A DNA stretch of 64,000 nucleotides from NCBI RefSeq assembly GCF_026342435.1, contig NZ_JAPEMT010000006.1:124001-188000 (forward strand). Direction: 5' to 3'. The stretch's first letter is position 1. Each line of letters starts with the position of its first letter. Shown here piece after piece: positions 15,584 to 24,069 of this stretch. The notes under the pieces are model-generated. The model was not told where the DNA came from and ran no database searches. It worked only from the letters and a program-made list of their open reading frames with translations. The stretch is from Streptomyces sp. NBC_00237 (GTDB lineage: Bacteria > Actinomycetota > Actinomycetes > Streptomycetales > Streptomycetaceae). The position numbers were made by a program, and so were the translations under genes.

Positions 15584-16045
15584 GGGCGCGGGGAACTGCG
15601 CGGCCAGCCCCCACGCGCCCGCACGTCCGAACCCCAAGCCTCGCGAGTTTAGGTGAAGGGTGGGGTCTCCCCTGCTCGAACGAAGTTGAGAGCTTGGGGA
15701 AGGGTCTGGGGCAGCCCGCCGCAGGCGCACCGGGGTGCGGCGCACCCATGGGGCGGGGTGACGGCGGGGGTGCTCCGGGGTGGGCCCGGAGCGAGGGGTG
15801 CCGCCCCCTTGCCCGCCCGTTCCGCCCCCGGGGGGCGGCCCCGCCGCCCAAGGGGGCTGGGGAAGCGGAGGGCGGAGCCCAAGGGGGCTAGGCGGAAGCG
15901 GAGCCCAAGGGGGCCGGGCGGAGGCGGAGCCTGAGGGGCTAGGCAAGGTGCTGCCCAAGGGGACTGGGCGGGAGCGGGGCCCGAGGGGCGAGGCGGAGGC
16001 GGGGCCCGAGGGGCGAGGCGGAGGCGGGGCCCGAGGGGGTTGGGT
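15584..16045. repeat. GC-rich dispersed repeat array before topA
   Basis: This gene-free block starts at the methyltransferase stop with GGGGCGCGGGGAACTGCGCG, a sequence scattered through Streptomyces genomes. A second part follows at about 15650-15860 (GCAGCCCGCCGCAGGCGCAC at 15712, then a GC palindrome GCGGCCCCGCCGC region near 15835). It recurs inverted at about 59845-60010. From 15846 to 16045 there are roughly eight degenerate 24-30 bp units based on CCCAAGGGGGCTAGGCGGAG. No gene is supported. The topA frame is also open through much of this block, but only because stop codons are rare at this GC. Confidence 0.8.
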
Positions 16046-16349
16046 GGGGGTGGGAGGGGGAGGTGTTGCTGGTCAGGGGGGAGGGGGTGGTGGGGTGGGG
16101 GAGGGCTTGCTGGGGCTGCCCGGGAGGGGCCCGTACGGGGGCGGTGGGGTGGTCCGGGCGGCAGGAATGGCGATTGTCGGGTTACCGTCTCTCAGGTGGC
16201 CGTTGCGGGCTTTCGGGCTTTTGCCGTCTGACACGAGGACGGGATGTACCGTCACACTCCGCAGCGTTGCGCGTCAGGCCCGGCCCGTCCGGCGGACGCG
16301 TACGACCACGACTGTGATCACTGAGTGTCGACCGGAGAGAAGAGCCAAG

Positions 16350-19184
16350 TTGTCCCCGACCAGCGAGACCGCACAGGGCGGCCGCCGACTCGTCATCGTC
16401 GAGTCGCCTGCCAAGGCGAAGACGATCAAGGGCTACCTCGGCCCCGGATACGTAGTCGAGGCGAGCGTCGGGCACATTCGCGACCTCCCGAGCGGCGCAG
16501 CCGAGGTGCCCGACAAGTACACCGGTGAGGTACGCCGCCTCGGGGTCGACGTCGACAACGACTTCCAGCCCATCTACGTCGTGAACTCCGACAAGAAGGC
16601 GCAGGTCAAGAAGCTCAAGGACCTGCTGGCCGAGTCGGACGAACTCTTCCTCGCCACCGATGAGGACCGCGAGGGCGAAGCCATCGCGTGGCATCTGCAG
16701 GAAGTGCTGAAGCCCAAGGTTCCGGTGCACCGGATGGTCTTCCACGAGATCACCAAGGACGCGATCCGCGAGGCGGTGTCGAACCCGCGCGAGCTGAACA
16801 AGCCGATGGTCGACGCGCAGGAGACCCGGCGCATCCTCGACCGGCTGTACGGCTACGAGGTCTCGCCGGTCCTGTGGAAGAAGGTCATGCCGAAGCTTTC
16901 GGCGGGCCGGGTGCAGTCCGTCGCGACACGTCTCGTCGTCGCCCGGGAACGCGAGCGCATCGCTTTTCGTTCTGCTGAGTACTGGGACCTCACCGGTACG
17001 TTCTCCACCGGACGCACCGGGGACGCCTCCGATCCGTCCTCGCTGGTCGCCCGCCTGGCGACGGTCGACGGCAGGCGCGTCGCCCAGGGCCGTGACTTCA
17101 ACGCGGCCGGACAACTGAAGAGCGACGTCCTGCACCTGGACGAGGCGAACGCCCGTGCCCTGGCCGCCGCCCTCGCCGACTCCTCCTTCGCGGTGCGCTC
17201 GGTCGAGTCCAAGCCGTACCGACGCTCGCCGTACGCCCCGTTCCGTACGACGACCCTCCAGCAGGAGGCGTCCCGCAAGCTCGGGTTCGGCGCGAAGTCC
17301 ACGATGCAGGTGGCCCAGAAGCTGTACGAGAACGGCTTCATCACCTACATGCGTACGGACTCCACCACGCTGTCCGACACGGCGATCACCGCGGCCCGTG
17401 CCCAGGTGACCCAGCTGTACGGCGCCGCGTACCTGCCGGACAAGCCGCGCACGTATGCCGGGAAGGTCAAGAACGCGCAGGAGGCGCACGAGGCGATCCG
17501 CCCGTCGGGTGATCGTTTCCGCACCCCCGCCGAGACGGGTCTGGCCGGCGACCAGTTCAAGCTGTACGAGCTGATCTGGAAGCGGACCGTCGCCTCGCAG
17601 ATGAAGGACGCGGTCGGGAATTCCGTGACCGTGAAGATCGCGGGTCAGGCATCCGACGGCCGTACCGCCGAGTTCTCGGCGTCCGGCAAGACGATCACCT
17701 TCCACGGCTTCATGAAGGCGTACGTCGAAGGTGCGGACGACCCGAACGCGGAGCTGGACGACCGGGAGCGGCGCCTGCCGCAGGTCGCCGAGGGCGACGC
17801 GCTGGCGGCCGAGGAGATCACGGTCGACGGCCACGCGACCAAGCCGCCCGCCCGCTACACCGAGGCTTCGCTGGTCAAGGAGCTGGAAGAGCGCGAGATC
17901 GGGCGTCCTTCGACGTACGCGTCGATCATCGGGACGATCCTGGACCGCGGGTACGTGTTCAAGAAGGGGACGGCTCTCGTCCCGTCGTTCCTGAGCTTCG
18001 CCGTGGTCAATCTGCTGGAGACGCACTTCGGGCGGCTCGTCGACTACGACTTCACCGCGCGGATGGAGGACGACCTCGACCGCATCGCACGGGGCGAGGC
18101 GAAGTCCGTGCCGTGGCTGAGGCGGTTCTACTTCGGTGAGGGCGAGGCGACGGGGGTCGCGTCCGACGCGGGCAATGGCGACGGGGACCACCTGGGTGGT
18201 CTCAAGGAGCTGGTGACGGACCTCGGCGCGATCGACGCGCGGGAGATCTCGTCCTTCCCGGTCGGCGACGGGATCGTGCTGCGGGTCGGCCGGTACGGGC
18301 CGTACATCGAGCGCGGTGAGAAGGACTCCGAGGGCCACCAGCGCGCCGACGTTCCGGACGACATGGCTCCGGACGAGCTGACCGTGGAGTACGCGGAGGA
18401 GCTGCTCGCCAAGCCGAGCGGTGACTTCGAGCTCGGGGCCGACCCAGAGACCGGGCGGCAGATTGTCGCCAAGGACGGGCGTTACGGGCCGTATGTGACG
18501 GAGATCCTGCCCGAGGGGACGCCGAAGACGGGGAAGAACGCGGTGAAGCCGCGGACCGCTTCGCTGTTCAAGTCCATGACGTTGGACACGGTGACGCTGG
18601 CTGACGCGTTGAAGCTGATGTCGTTGCCGCGTGTGGTGGGTGCCGATGCCGAGGGCGTCGAGATCACCGCGCAGAACGGGCGGTACGGGCCGTACCTGAA
18701 GAAGGGGACGGACTCGCGGTCGCTGGAGACCGAGGACCAGCTGTTCTCCATCACGGTGGAGGAGGCACTGGCGATCTACGCGCAGCCCAAGCAGCGCGGG
18801 CGGGCAGCCGCCAAGCCGCCGCTGAAGGAGCTCGGGACGGACCCGGTGAGCGAGCGGCCGGTCGTGGTCAAGGACGGTCGTTTCGGGCCGTACGTGACCG
18901 ATGGCGAGACGAACGCGACGCTGAGGTCCGGCGACAGCGTGGAGGAGATCACTCCCGAGCGCGGGTACGAGCTGCTGGCGGAGAAGCGGGCGAAGGGGCC
19001 TGCGAAGAAGGTCGCCAAGAAGGCGGCGAAGAAGGCTCCGGCGAAGAAGGCCGCTGCGAAGAAGGTGGCGGCGAAGAAGACGGCTTCTTCTTCGGCTGAG
19101 GCGAAGAAGACTGCTGCTTCTCCGGCCAAGAAGGCTCCGGCGAAGAAGGCTCCGGCCAAGAAGGTGGCTTCCGCCTCGGAGTAG
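16350..19184 (+). CDS. topA: DNA topoisomerase I
   Basis: A 944-residue type IA topoisomerase that relaxes negative supercoils. The N-terminal Toprim domain has LVIVESPAKAKTIKGYLG and ATDEDREGEAIAWH. The catalytic Tyr is Tyr333 in GFITYMRTDST. C-terminal TopoI repeats follow, with recurring GRYGPY/GRFGPY motifs. The last about 60 residues are Lys/Ala repeats (AKKAPAKKAAAKK), the basic tail known in Streptomyces TopA. The start is TTG at 16350 (protein begins MSPTSETAQGGRR as in S. coelicolor) after GGAGAGAAGAG; the open frame before it is repeat DNA. By memory topA is SCO3543 in S. coelicolor. Confidence 0.95.
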   Translation: MSPTSETAQGGRRLVIVESPAKAKTIKGYLGPGYVVEASVGHIRDLPSGAAEVPDKYTGEVRRLGVDVDNDFQPIYVVNSDKKAQVKKLKDLLAESDELFLATDEDREGEAIAWHLQEVLKPKVPVHRMVFHEITKDAIREAVSNPRELNKPMVDAQETRRILDRLYGYEVSPVLWKKVMPKLSAGRVQSVATRLVVARERERIAFRSAEYWDLTGTFSTGRTGDASDPSSLVARLATVDGRRVAQGRDFNAAGQLKSDVLHLDEANARALAAALADSSFAVRSVESKPYRRSPYAPFRTTTLQQEASRKLGFGAKSTMQVAQKLYENGFITYMRTDSTTLSDTAITAARAQVTQLYGAAYLPDKPRTYAGKVKNAQEAHEAIRPSGDRFRTPAETGLAGDQFKLYELIWKRTVASQMKDAVGNSVTVKIAGQASDGRTAEFSASGKTITFHGFMKAYVEGADDPNAELDDRERRLPQVAEGDALAAEEITVDGHATKPPARYTEASLVKELEEREIGRPSTYASIIGTILDRGYVFKKGTALVPSFLSFAVVNLLETHFGRLVDYDFTARMEDDLDRIARGEAKSVPWLRRFYFGEGEATGVASDAGNGDGDHLGGLKELVTDLGAIDAREISSFPVGDGIVLRVGRYGPYIERGEKDSEGHQRADVPDDMAPDELTVEYAEELLAKPSGDFELGADPETGRQIVAKDGRYGPYVTEILPEGTPKTGKNAVKPRTASLFKSMTLDTVTLADALKLMSLPRVVGADAEGVEITAQNGRYGPYLKKGTDSRSLETEDQLFSITVEEALAIYAQPKQRGRAAAKPPLKELGTDPVSERPVVVKDGRFGPYVTDGETNATLRSGDSVEEITPERGYELLAEKRAKGPAKKVAKKAAKKAPAKKAAAKKVAAKKTASSSAEAKKTAASPAKKAPAKKAPAKKVASASE

Positions 19185-19285
19185 GCGCGAGGCCCTGGGG
19201 TGGGGCGGGGCCAGCACCGGGGCGGGGCGGGAGCGAGGGGTGCCGCCCCTTGCCCGCCCGTTCCGCCCCCTTGCCCGCCCGTTCC

Positions 19286-19318
19286 GCCCCCTTGGGCGGC
19301 CCCGCCGCCCAAGGGGGC
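19286..19318. terminator. Perfect 15-bp palindrome after topA
   Basis: GCCCCCTTGGGCGGC at 19286-19300 is perfectly complementary to 19304-19318 with a CCC loop. It lies 100 bp after topA in a stretch (19185-19325) that repeats elements of the 15.6 and 59.9 kb arrays, including two copies of GCCCGCCCGTTCCGCCCCC. It may stop topA transcription while also being part of the dispersed repeat. Confidence 0.55.
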
Positions 19319-19384
19319 TCGGCCTTCACACGTTCGTTCGAGGACCCGCGCATGGGTGCCGGGCAGGCCGGATAGGCTGGCGGG

Positions 19385-22300
19385 ATGACGCGAGCCGAGC
19401 AGCCAACGGTCGTGAGCCCCACCTCCGACGCACTAGCCGCAGACTCACGCGAGCGAGCCGTACGGGCTCTTCTGCGCCACCAGCCGTTGAAACGGCTGTG
19501 GAGCGCACAGCTCGTCAGCGGTGTCGGGGATGCTCTCGCCCTACTCGTACTTCTTCTGCTGACGCTGGAGGCATCAGGCCCCCGAGCGGTGTTCGGCGGC
19601 GAATACCGCGGTGCCGCCTTCGTGGTCGCCGCCGTGTTCGGGGCGCGGCTCCTCGCGACGCTGCTGTTCGGGGCCGTCCTGCTGGGGCCGGTTTCGGCGC
19701 TCGTCGCGCCGGGCGGCCCGCTCGACCGGCGCTGGGCGATGCTCGCCGCCGACGGGCTGCGGCTCGCGCTGCTGGTCGTCGCGCCCCTGTGGATCGGCTG
19801 GATGCCGGACAAGGCGACGCCGATGCTGCTGGTCACCGTCTTCATCGTCGGGGTCGCGGAGCGGTTCTGGTCGGTGGCGCATGAAAGTGCCGCCCCGGCG
19901 CTGCTGCCCGCCCCGCCCATCGAGGGCGATGCGGTGCGTCCGCTTCCGGATCACCTCGGGGCGCTGCGCAGGCTGACGCTCCGTACGAACTTCGCGGCGA
20001 TCCCTCTCGCCGCCGCGGCTCTTCTCGTCGCGACGCTGATCGGGCGGCTGCTCGGAACCGGGCTCGGGTGGTTCTCCAGCCACCAGGCGGCCCTTGGGTC
20101 GTACGTCGCGGCCGGGCTCTTCGCGGCCTCGCTCTCGACGCTGGTCTTCCTGGAACTGCCCGACGCCCACACCCCGCGTCCGCGCTCCCCGCTGGAGGGC
20201 CTGCGCAGGCCCAGTACCGGCAACGGACCCGACAAGGGGCGTACCGGGGCCATTCCGCTTCTGGTGCTGGCCGGGGGTGCCGTGACCGGTGCCGTCGCCG
20301 TTGCCGCCGCCGTTTCCGTACTGCACGCGCAGGACCTCGGCGGCGGGGGCGCGGTCTTCGCGCTGCTGGTGCTCGCGCTCGCCGCAGGTACCGGGCTCGG
20401 GATCCGTACGGCGGTCAAGGTTCTTCCGGCGTTCTCGCGGCGGCGTCTGCTGGCGCTCGCGCTCGCCGTCACCGGGGTCGCGCTGCTGGCCATGGGGCTG
20501 GTGCCCGACACCACCACGGTGCTGCTCCTCGCGCTGCTCGCGGGGTACGCGGCGGGTGTCGCCGCGCACACTGCGCACACCCTGCTGGACCTGGAGACCG
20601 AGGACTTCCGGCAGGCCAGGACCACCGAGCACCTCCAGGCCGTCGTACGGGTCAGCGGGTCGCTCGGCATGCTCGCCGGGCCGCTGCTGGCCGCCGCGAT
20701 CGGGCTGCACCGGTTGCAGAGCGGAAGCTTCGTCTTCGTCCAGGGCGGCGGGGCCGCGTACACGTTGATGCTGGTCGGGGCGTTGTTGCTGCCCGTGGCC
20801 GCGCTCGTACTCGCGAAAACGGATGACCGGCAGGGCGTACCGCTGCGGCGGGACCTGCGGGAGGCGATCCGGGGCGGCGAGCCCGCGCAGGCACCGTCGA
20901 AGACCGGGTTCTTCATCGCCCTGGAGGGCGGCGACGGGGCCGGAAAGTCGACACAGGCGAAGGCTCTGGCCGACTGGATAAGGGCCAAGGGGCACGAGGT
21001 CGTCGTCACCCGGGAGCCGGGTGCGACGCCGATGGGGAAGCGGCTGCGGTCGATTCTGCTGGACGTGTCGAGCGCCGGTCTGTCGAACCGGGCGGAGGCG
21101 CTGCTGTACGCCGCCGACCGCGCGGAGCACGTGGATTCGGTGGTGCGGCCCGCGCTGGAGCGGGGCGCGGTGGTCATCACGGATCGGTACATCGACTCGT
21201 CGGTGGCGTACCAGGGGGCGGGGCGGGATCTGGCTCCGACCGAGATCGCGCGGATGTCGCGGTGGGCGACGCACGGTCTCGTACCGCATCTGACGGTTCT
21301 GCTGGACGTGTCCCCGGAGACGGCGCGAGAGCGCTTCACGGAGGCGCCGGACCGGCTGGAATCGGAGCCTCCGGAGTTCCACGCGCGGGTCAGGGCCGGT
21401 TTCCTGACGCTGGCGGCCTCGGATGCGAGCCGGTACCTGGTGGTGGACGCGGGGCAGGAGCCCGAGGCGGTCACGACGGTCGTACGGCATCGGCTCGACC
21501 AGATGCTGCCCATGTCGGAGCAGGAGATCGCGGCTGCCGAGGCGGCGCGCAAGGCGGCCGAGGAGGAGGCGCGACGCCTCGCCGAGGAGGAGGCCGCGCG
21601 CAAGGCCGAGGAGGAGCGCGTCGAGCGCGAGCGGCAGGAACAGCTCGCCCGGCTGCGTGCCGAGGAGGAGGAGCGCAAGCGCCGCGAGATCGAGGAGGCG
21701 CGGCGTCGTGAGGCGGAGCGCCAGGCGGAGGAGGCCAGGCAGCGCGCCGAGGAGGCGCGACGGCTGGCCGAGGAGGAGCGCGTACGGCGCGAGGCCGAGG
21801 CCAAGGCGCGGGCCGCCGAGCAGGAGCGGATGCGCAAGCAGGCCGAGGAGGAGGCGCGGCTGCGTGCCGAGGCGGAGGAGCGCCGCAGGGAGAAGCAGCG
21901 CAAGGCGGAGGAGGCCCTGCTGAAGGCGGAGGCGGCGCGGTCGGCGGCGGCTGCGGCCTCGGCGGCTTCCGCGGCTGCGGCGGTGGCTTCGGCCCCTGTG
22001 GCTCCTGCGGCTCCTGCGCGGGGTCCGGTTGTCCCTCCGAAGGCGGCGGTTTCGGATCGCGTGCCGGAGACGGACAACGAGACGACCGTGCCGACGCCGA
22101 TCGTGCGGCTGGACATGACGAAGGGGGAGGAGCCGGGTGCACCGGCGACTCCCGACGTGGCCGAGACGACGGTGCTGCCGAAGCCGGTTCCGGGCGCGGG
22201 TGTGACTCCGGGTGCGGCGGACGAGACCGCGGTGATTCCGGCCGTACGGGAGACGGGTTCGGCGGCGGACGAGACGGCCGTGCTGCCGCCCGTACGGGAC

Positions 22301-22546
22301 GGAGGCCCGACGGACCGGGTGCCCTCGGGGTACTTCCGGGACGAGCCCGAGGTGGACCGGACCCGGGAGCTGCCCCAGTACTACTCGGACGATCCCGAGG
22401 GCACCGAGGCCGAACGCAGGCCGAAGCGGCGCTCGGACTGGGCGGAGGAGACTCCGCTGGACGACCTGCCGTCGCTGGCGGACGAGCTGCTGGGCGGGCC
22501 GGACGAGGACGAGGGCAAGGGTCGTAAGGGGCGCGGACGCAGGTAG
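19385..22546 (+). CDS. tmk: Fusion protein: MFS-like membrane domain, dTMP kinase, charged coiled coil
   Basis: A 1053-residue protein. Residues about 25-480 contain some ten to twelve hydrophobic segments of MFS type. Residues about 507-710 are thymidylate kinase: P-loop GGDGAGKST at about 514, TREPG, the DRY segment VVITDRYIDSSVAYQGAGR and the lid region. The kinase phosphorylates dTMP to dTDP for DNA synthesis. Residues about 712-865 are a Glu/Arg/Ala heptad-rich coiled coil. A Pro/Ala and acidic tail ends KGRKGRGRR. Plain Tmk proteins are about 210 residues. I saw no frameshift. It would tie dTTP supply to the membrane. It is the window's only tmk and lies beside holB. Confidence 0.92.
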   Translation: MTRAEQPTVVSPTSDALAADSRERAVRALLRHQPLKRLWSAQLVSGVGDALALLVLLLLTLEASGPRAVFGGEYRGAAFVVAAVFGARLLATLLFGAVLLGPVSALVAPGGPLDRRWAMLAADGLRLALLVVAPLWIGWMPDKATPMLLVTVFIVGVAERFWSVAHESAAPALLPAPPIEGDAVRPLPDHLGALRRLTLRTNFAAIPLAAAALLVATLIGRLLGTGLGWFSSHQAALGSYVAAGLFAASLSTLVFLELPDAHTPRPRSPLEGLRRPSTGNGPDKGRTGAIPLLVLAGGAVTGAVAVAAAVSVLHAQDLGGGGAVFALLVLALAAGTGLGIRTAVKVLPAFSRRRLLALALAVTGVALLAMGLVPDTTTVLLLALLAGYAAGVAAHTAHTLLDLETEDFRQARTTEHLQAVVRVSGSLGMLAGPLLAAAIGLHRLQSGSFVFVQGGGAAYTLMLVGALLLPVAALVLAKTDDRQGVPLRRDLREAIRGGEPAQAPSKTGFFIALEGGDGAGKSTQAKALADWIRAKGHEVVVTREPGATPMGKRLRSILLDVSSAGLSNRAEALLYAADRAEHVDSVVRPALERGAVVITDRYIDSSVAYQGAGRDLAPTEIARMSRWATHGLVPHLTVLLDVSPETARERFTEAPDRLESEPPEFHARVRAGFLTLAASDASRYLVVDAGQEPEAVTTVVRHRLDQMLPMSEQEIAAAEAARKAAEEEARRLAEEEAARKAEEERVERERQEQLARLRAEEEERKRREIEEARRREAERQAEEARQRAEEARRLAEEERVRREAEAKARAAEQERMRKQAEEEARLRAEAEERRREKQRKAEEALLKAEAARSAAAAASAASAAAAVASAPVAPAAPARGPVVPPKAAVSDRVPETDNETTVPTPIVRLDMTKGEEPGAPATPDVAETTVLPKPVPGAGVTPGAADETAVIPAVRETGSAADETAVLPPVRDGGPTDRVPSGYFRDEPEVDRTRELPQYYSDDPEGTEAERRPKRRSDWAEETPLDDLPSLADELLGGPDEDEGKGRKGRGRR

Positions 22547-22733
22547 GTGGTGGGGGCGGCGCCGAGGGTGGCGCCGCCTCTCAGCCTCGCCGAGGGTGGC
22601 GCCGCCTGTCCGTCTCAGCGGAGGCCGATGCCACGGAGGGGGCCTTCGGAGGACCCCGTCCCCGATTGTCAGTGGGGTCACCCACAATGGGAGACCAGCC
22701 CCACCCCGGGGCCCGCAAGCGCAGGGAGCGGCC

Positions 22734-23939
22734 ATGTCCGTATGGGACGACCTCGTCGGCCAGGAGCGTGTCCAGGAGCAGCTGGCCGGTGCCGCCAAGG
22801 ACGCCGATGCCCAGGTCACGGCCCAGTCCGTCGGCGGGTCCAGCCCCGAGGCGTCGAAGATGACGCACGCCTGGCTGTTCACCGGACCCCCCGGCTCCGG
22901 GCGCTCCACGGCCGCCCGCGCCTTCGCTGCCGCGCTTCAGTGCACCAGCCCCGACCGGGCCCTCGGCGGTGCCCCCGGCTGCGGGTTCTGCGACGGTTGT
23001 CACACCGCTCTCGTCGGTACGCACGCCGACGTGGAGGTCGTCCGTACGGACCTCCTCTCCATCGGCGTCAAGGAGACCCGCGACCTGGTCCGCCGCGCCC
23101 AGCTCTCGCCCGCCGTCGGCCGCTGGCAGGTCATCGTCCTGGAGGACGCCGACCGCCTCACCGAGGGCGCGGGCAACGTCCTCCTCAAGGCCGTCGAGGA
23201 GCCCGCCCCCCGCACGGTGTGGCTGCTCTGCGCGCCTTCCCTCGAAGACGTGCTCCCCACCATCCGCTCCCGCTGCCGCCACCTCACCCTCAGCACCCCC
23301 TCCGTCGACGCGGTCGCCGACGTCCTGGTCCGCCGCGACGGCATCGACCCCGAAGCGGCCATGACCGCGGCCCGCGCCACCCAGGGCCACATCGGCCGCG
23401 CCCGCCGCCTCGCCACCGACGAACGGGCCCGCAACCGCCGGGCCACCGTCCTGCGGCTGCCCCTGCGCGTCGACGACATCGGCGGCTGCCTCAAGGCCGC
23501 ACAGGAGCTGGTCGACGCGGCCGGTGAGGACGCCAAGCAGGTCGCGGAGGACGTCGACGAGAAGGAGACCGAGGACCTGAAGGCCGCCCTCGGTGCGGCC
23601 GCCGGAGGCCGGATGCCGCGCGGCACGGCGGGCGCGATGAAGGAGCTCGCCGACCGCCAGAAGCGCCGCTCCACCCGTACGCAGCGCGACAGCCTCGACC
23701 TCGCCCTCACCGACCTCACCGGCTTCTACCGCGACGTCCTCGCCCTCCAGCTCCGCTCCTCGGTCGCCCTCGCCAACGAGGACGTACGGGAATCCCTGGA
23801 CCGCATCGCCCGCGACTCGACCCCCGAGCGCACGCTGCGCCGCATCGAGGCGATCATCGCCTGCCGCCGCGCCCTGGACCGGAACGTCGCCCCGCTGCTC
23901 GCGGTCGAAGCCATGGCGGTGTCCCTGCGGGCGGGCTGA
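22734..23939 (+). CDS. holB: DNA polymerase III delta' subunit
   Basis: A 401-residue clamp-loader AAA+ subunit. Walker A-like FTGPPGSGRST (Arg replaces Lys, as expected for an ATPase-deficient delta'). Zinc-binding Cys lie in GCGFCDGCHTALVGTH. Walker B-like VLEDADRLTEGAGNVLLKAVEEP, and the SRC motif IRSRCRHL, which acts as an arginine finger. The C-terminal half is helical. The ATG at 22734 begins the conserved MSVWDDLVGQERV. It follows tmk by 187 bp; that gap holds two copies of GCCGAGGGTGGCGCCGCCT (22561 and 22589). Confidence 0.93.
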   Translation: MSVWDDLVGQERVQEQLAGAAKDADAQVTAQSVGGSSPEASKMTHAWLFTGPPGSGRSTAARAFAAALQCTSPDRALGGAPGCGFCDGCHTALVGTHADVEVVRTDLLSIGVKETRDLVRRAQLSPAVGRWQVIVLEDADRLTEGAGNVLLKAVEEPAPRTVWLLCAPSLEDVLPTIRSRCRHLTLSTPSVDAVADVLVRRDGIDPEAAMTAARATQGHIGRARRLATDERARNRRATVLRLPLRVDDIGGCLKAAQELVDAAGEDAKQVAEDVDEKETEDLKAALGAAAGGRMPRGTAGAMKELADRQKRRSTRTQRDSLDLALTDLTGFYRDVLALQLRSSVALANEDVRESLDRIARDSTPERTLRRIEAIIACRRALDRNVAPLLAVEAMAVSLRAG

Positions 23940-24069
23940 GCGGGACCGAGGAGCAGGACCAGGGCCTGGGGACCCGGGGCCGGGCACCCTGGTTGACCGC
24001 CTCACTCGTACGGGCAACTGCTCGCACCCAGGGCACACGCCACGTAACAATCCCACTACGCTCCGACAT

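Noticed and set aside
15780..16349. N-terminal extension of topA by 190 codons
   Set aside because: The extension is Gly-rich translation of dispersed repeats; the conserved TopA start is at the TTG 16350 with a ribosome-binding site.
22547..22733. Repeat GCCGAGGGTGGCGCCGCCT as a regulatory pair
   Set aside because: Two copies 28 bp apart in GC-rich trailer DNA; more likely part of a hairpin-rich spacer than an operator.
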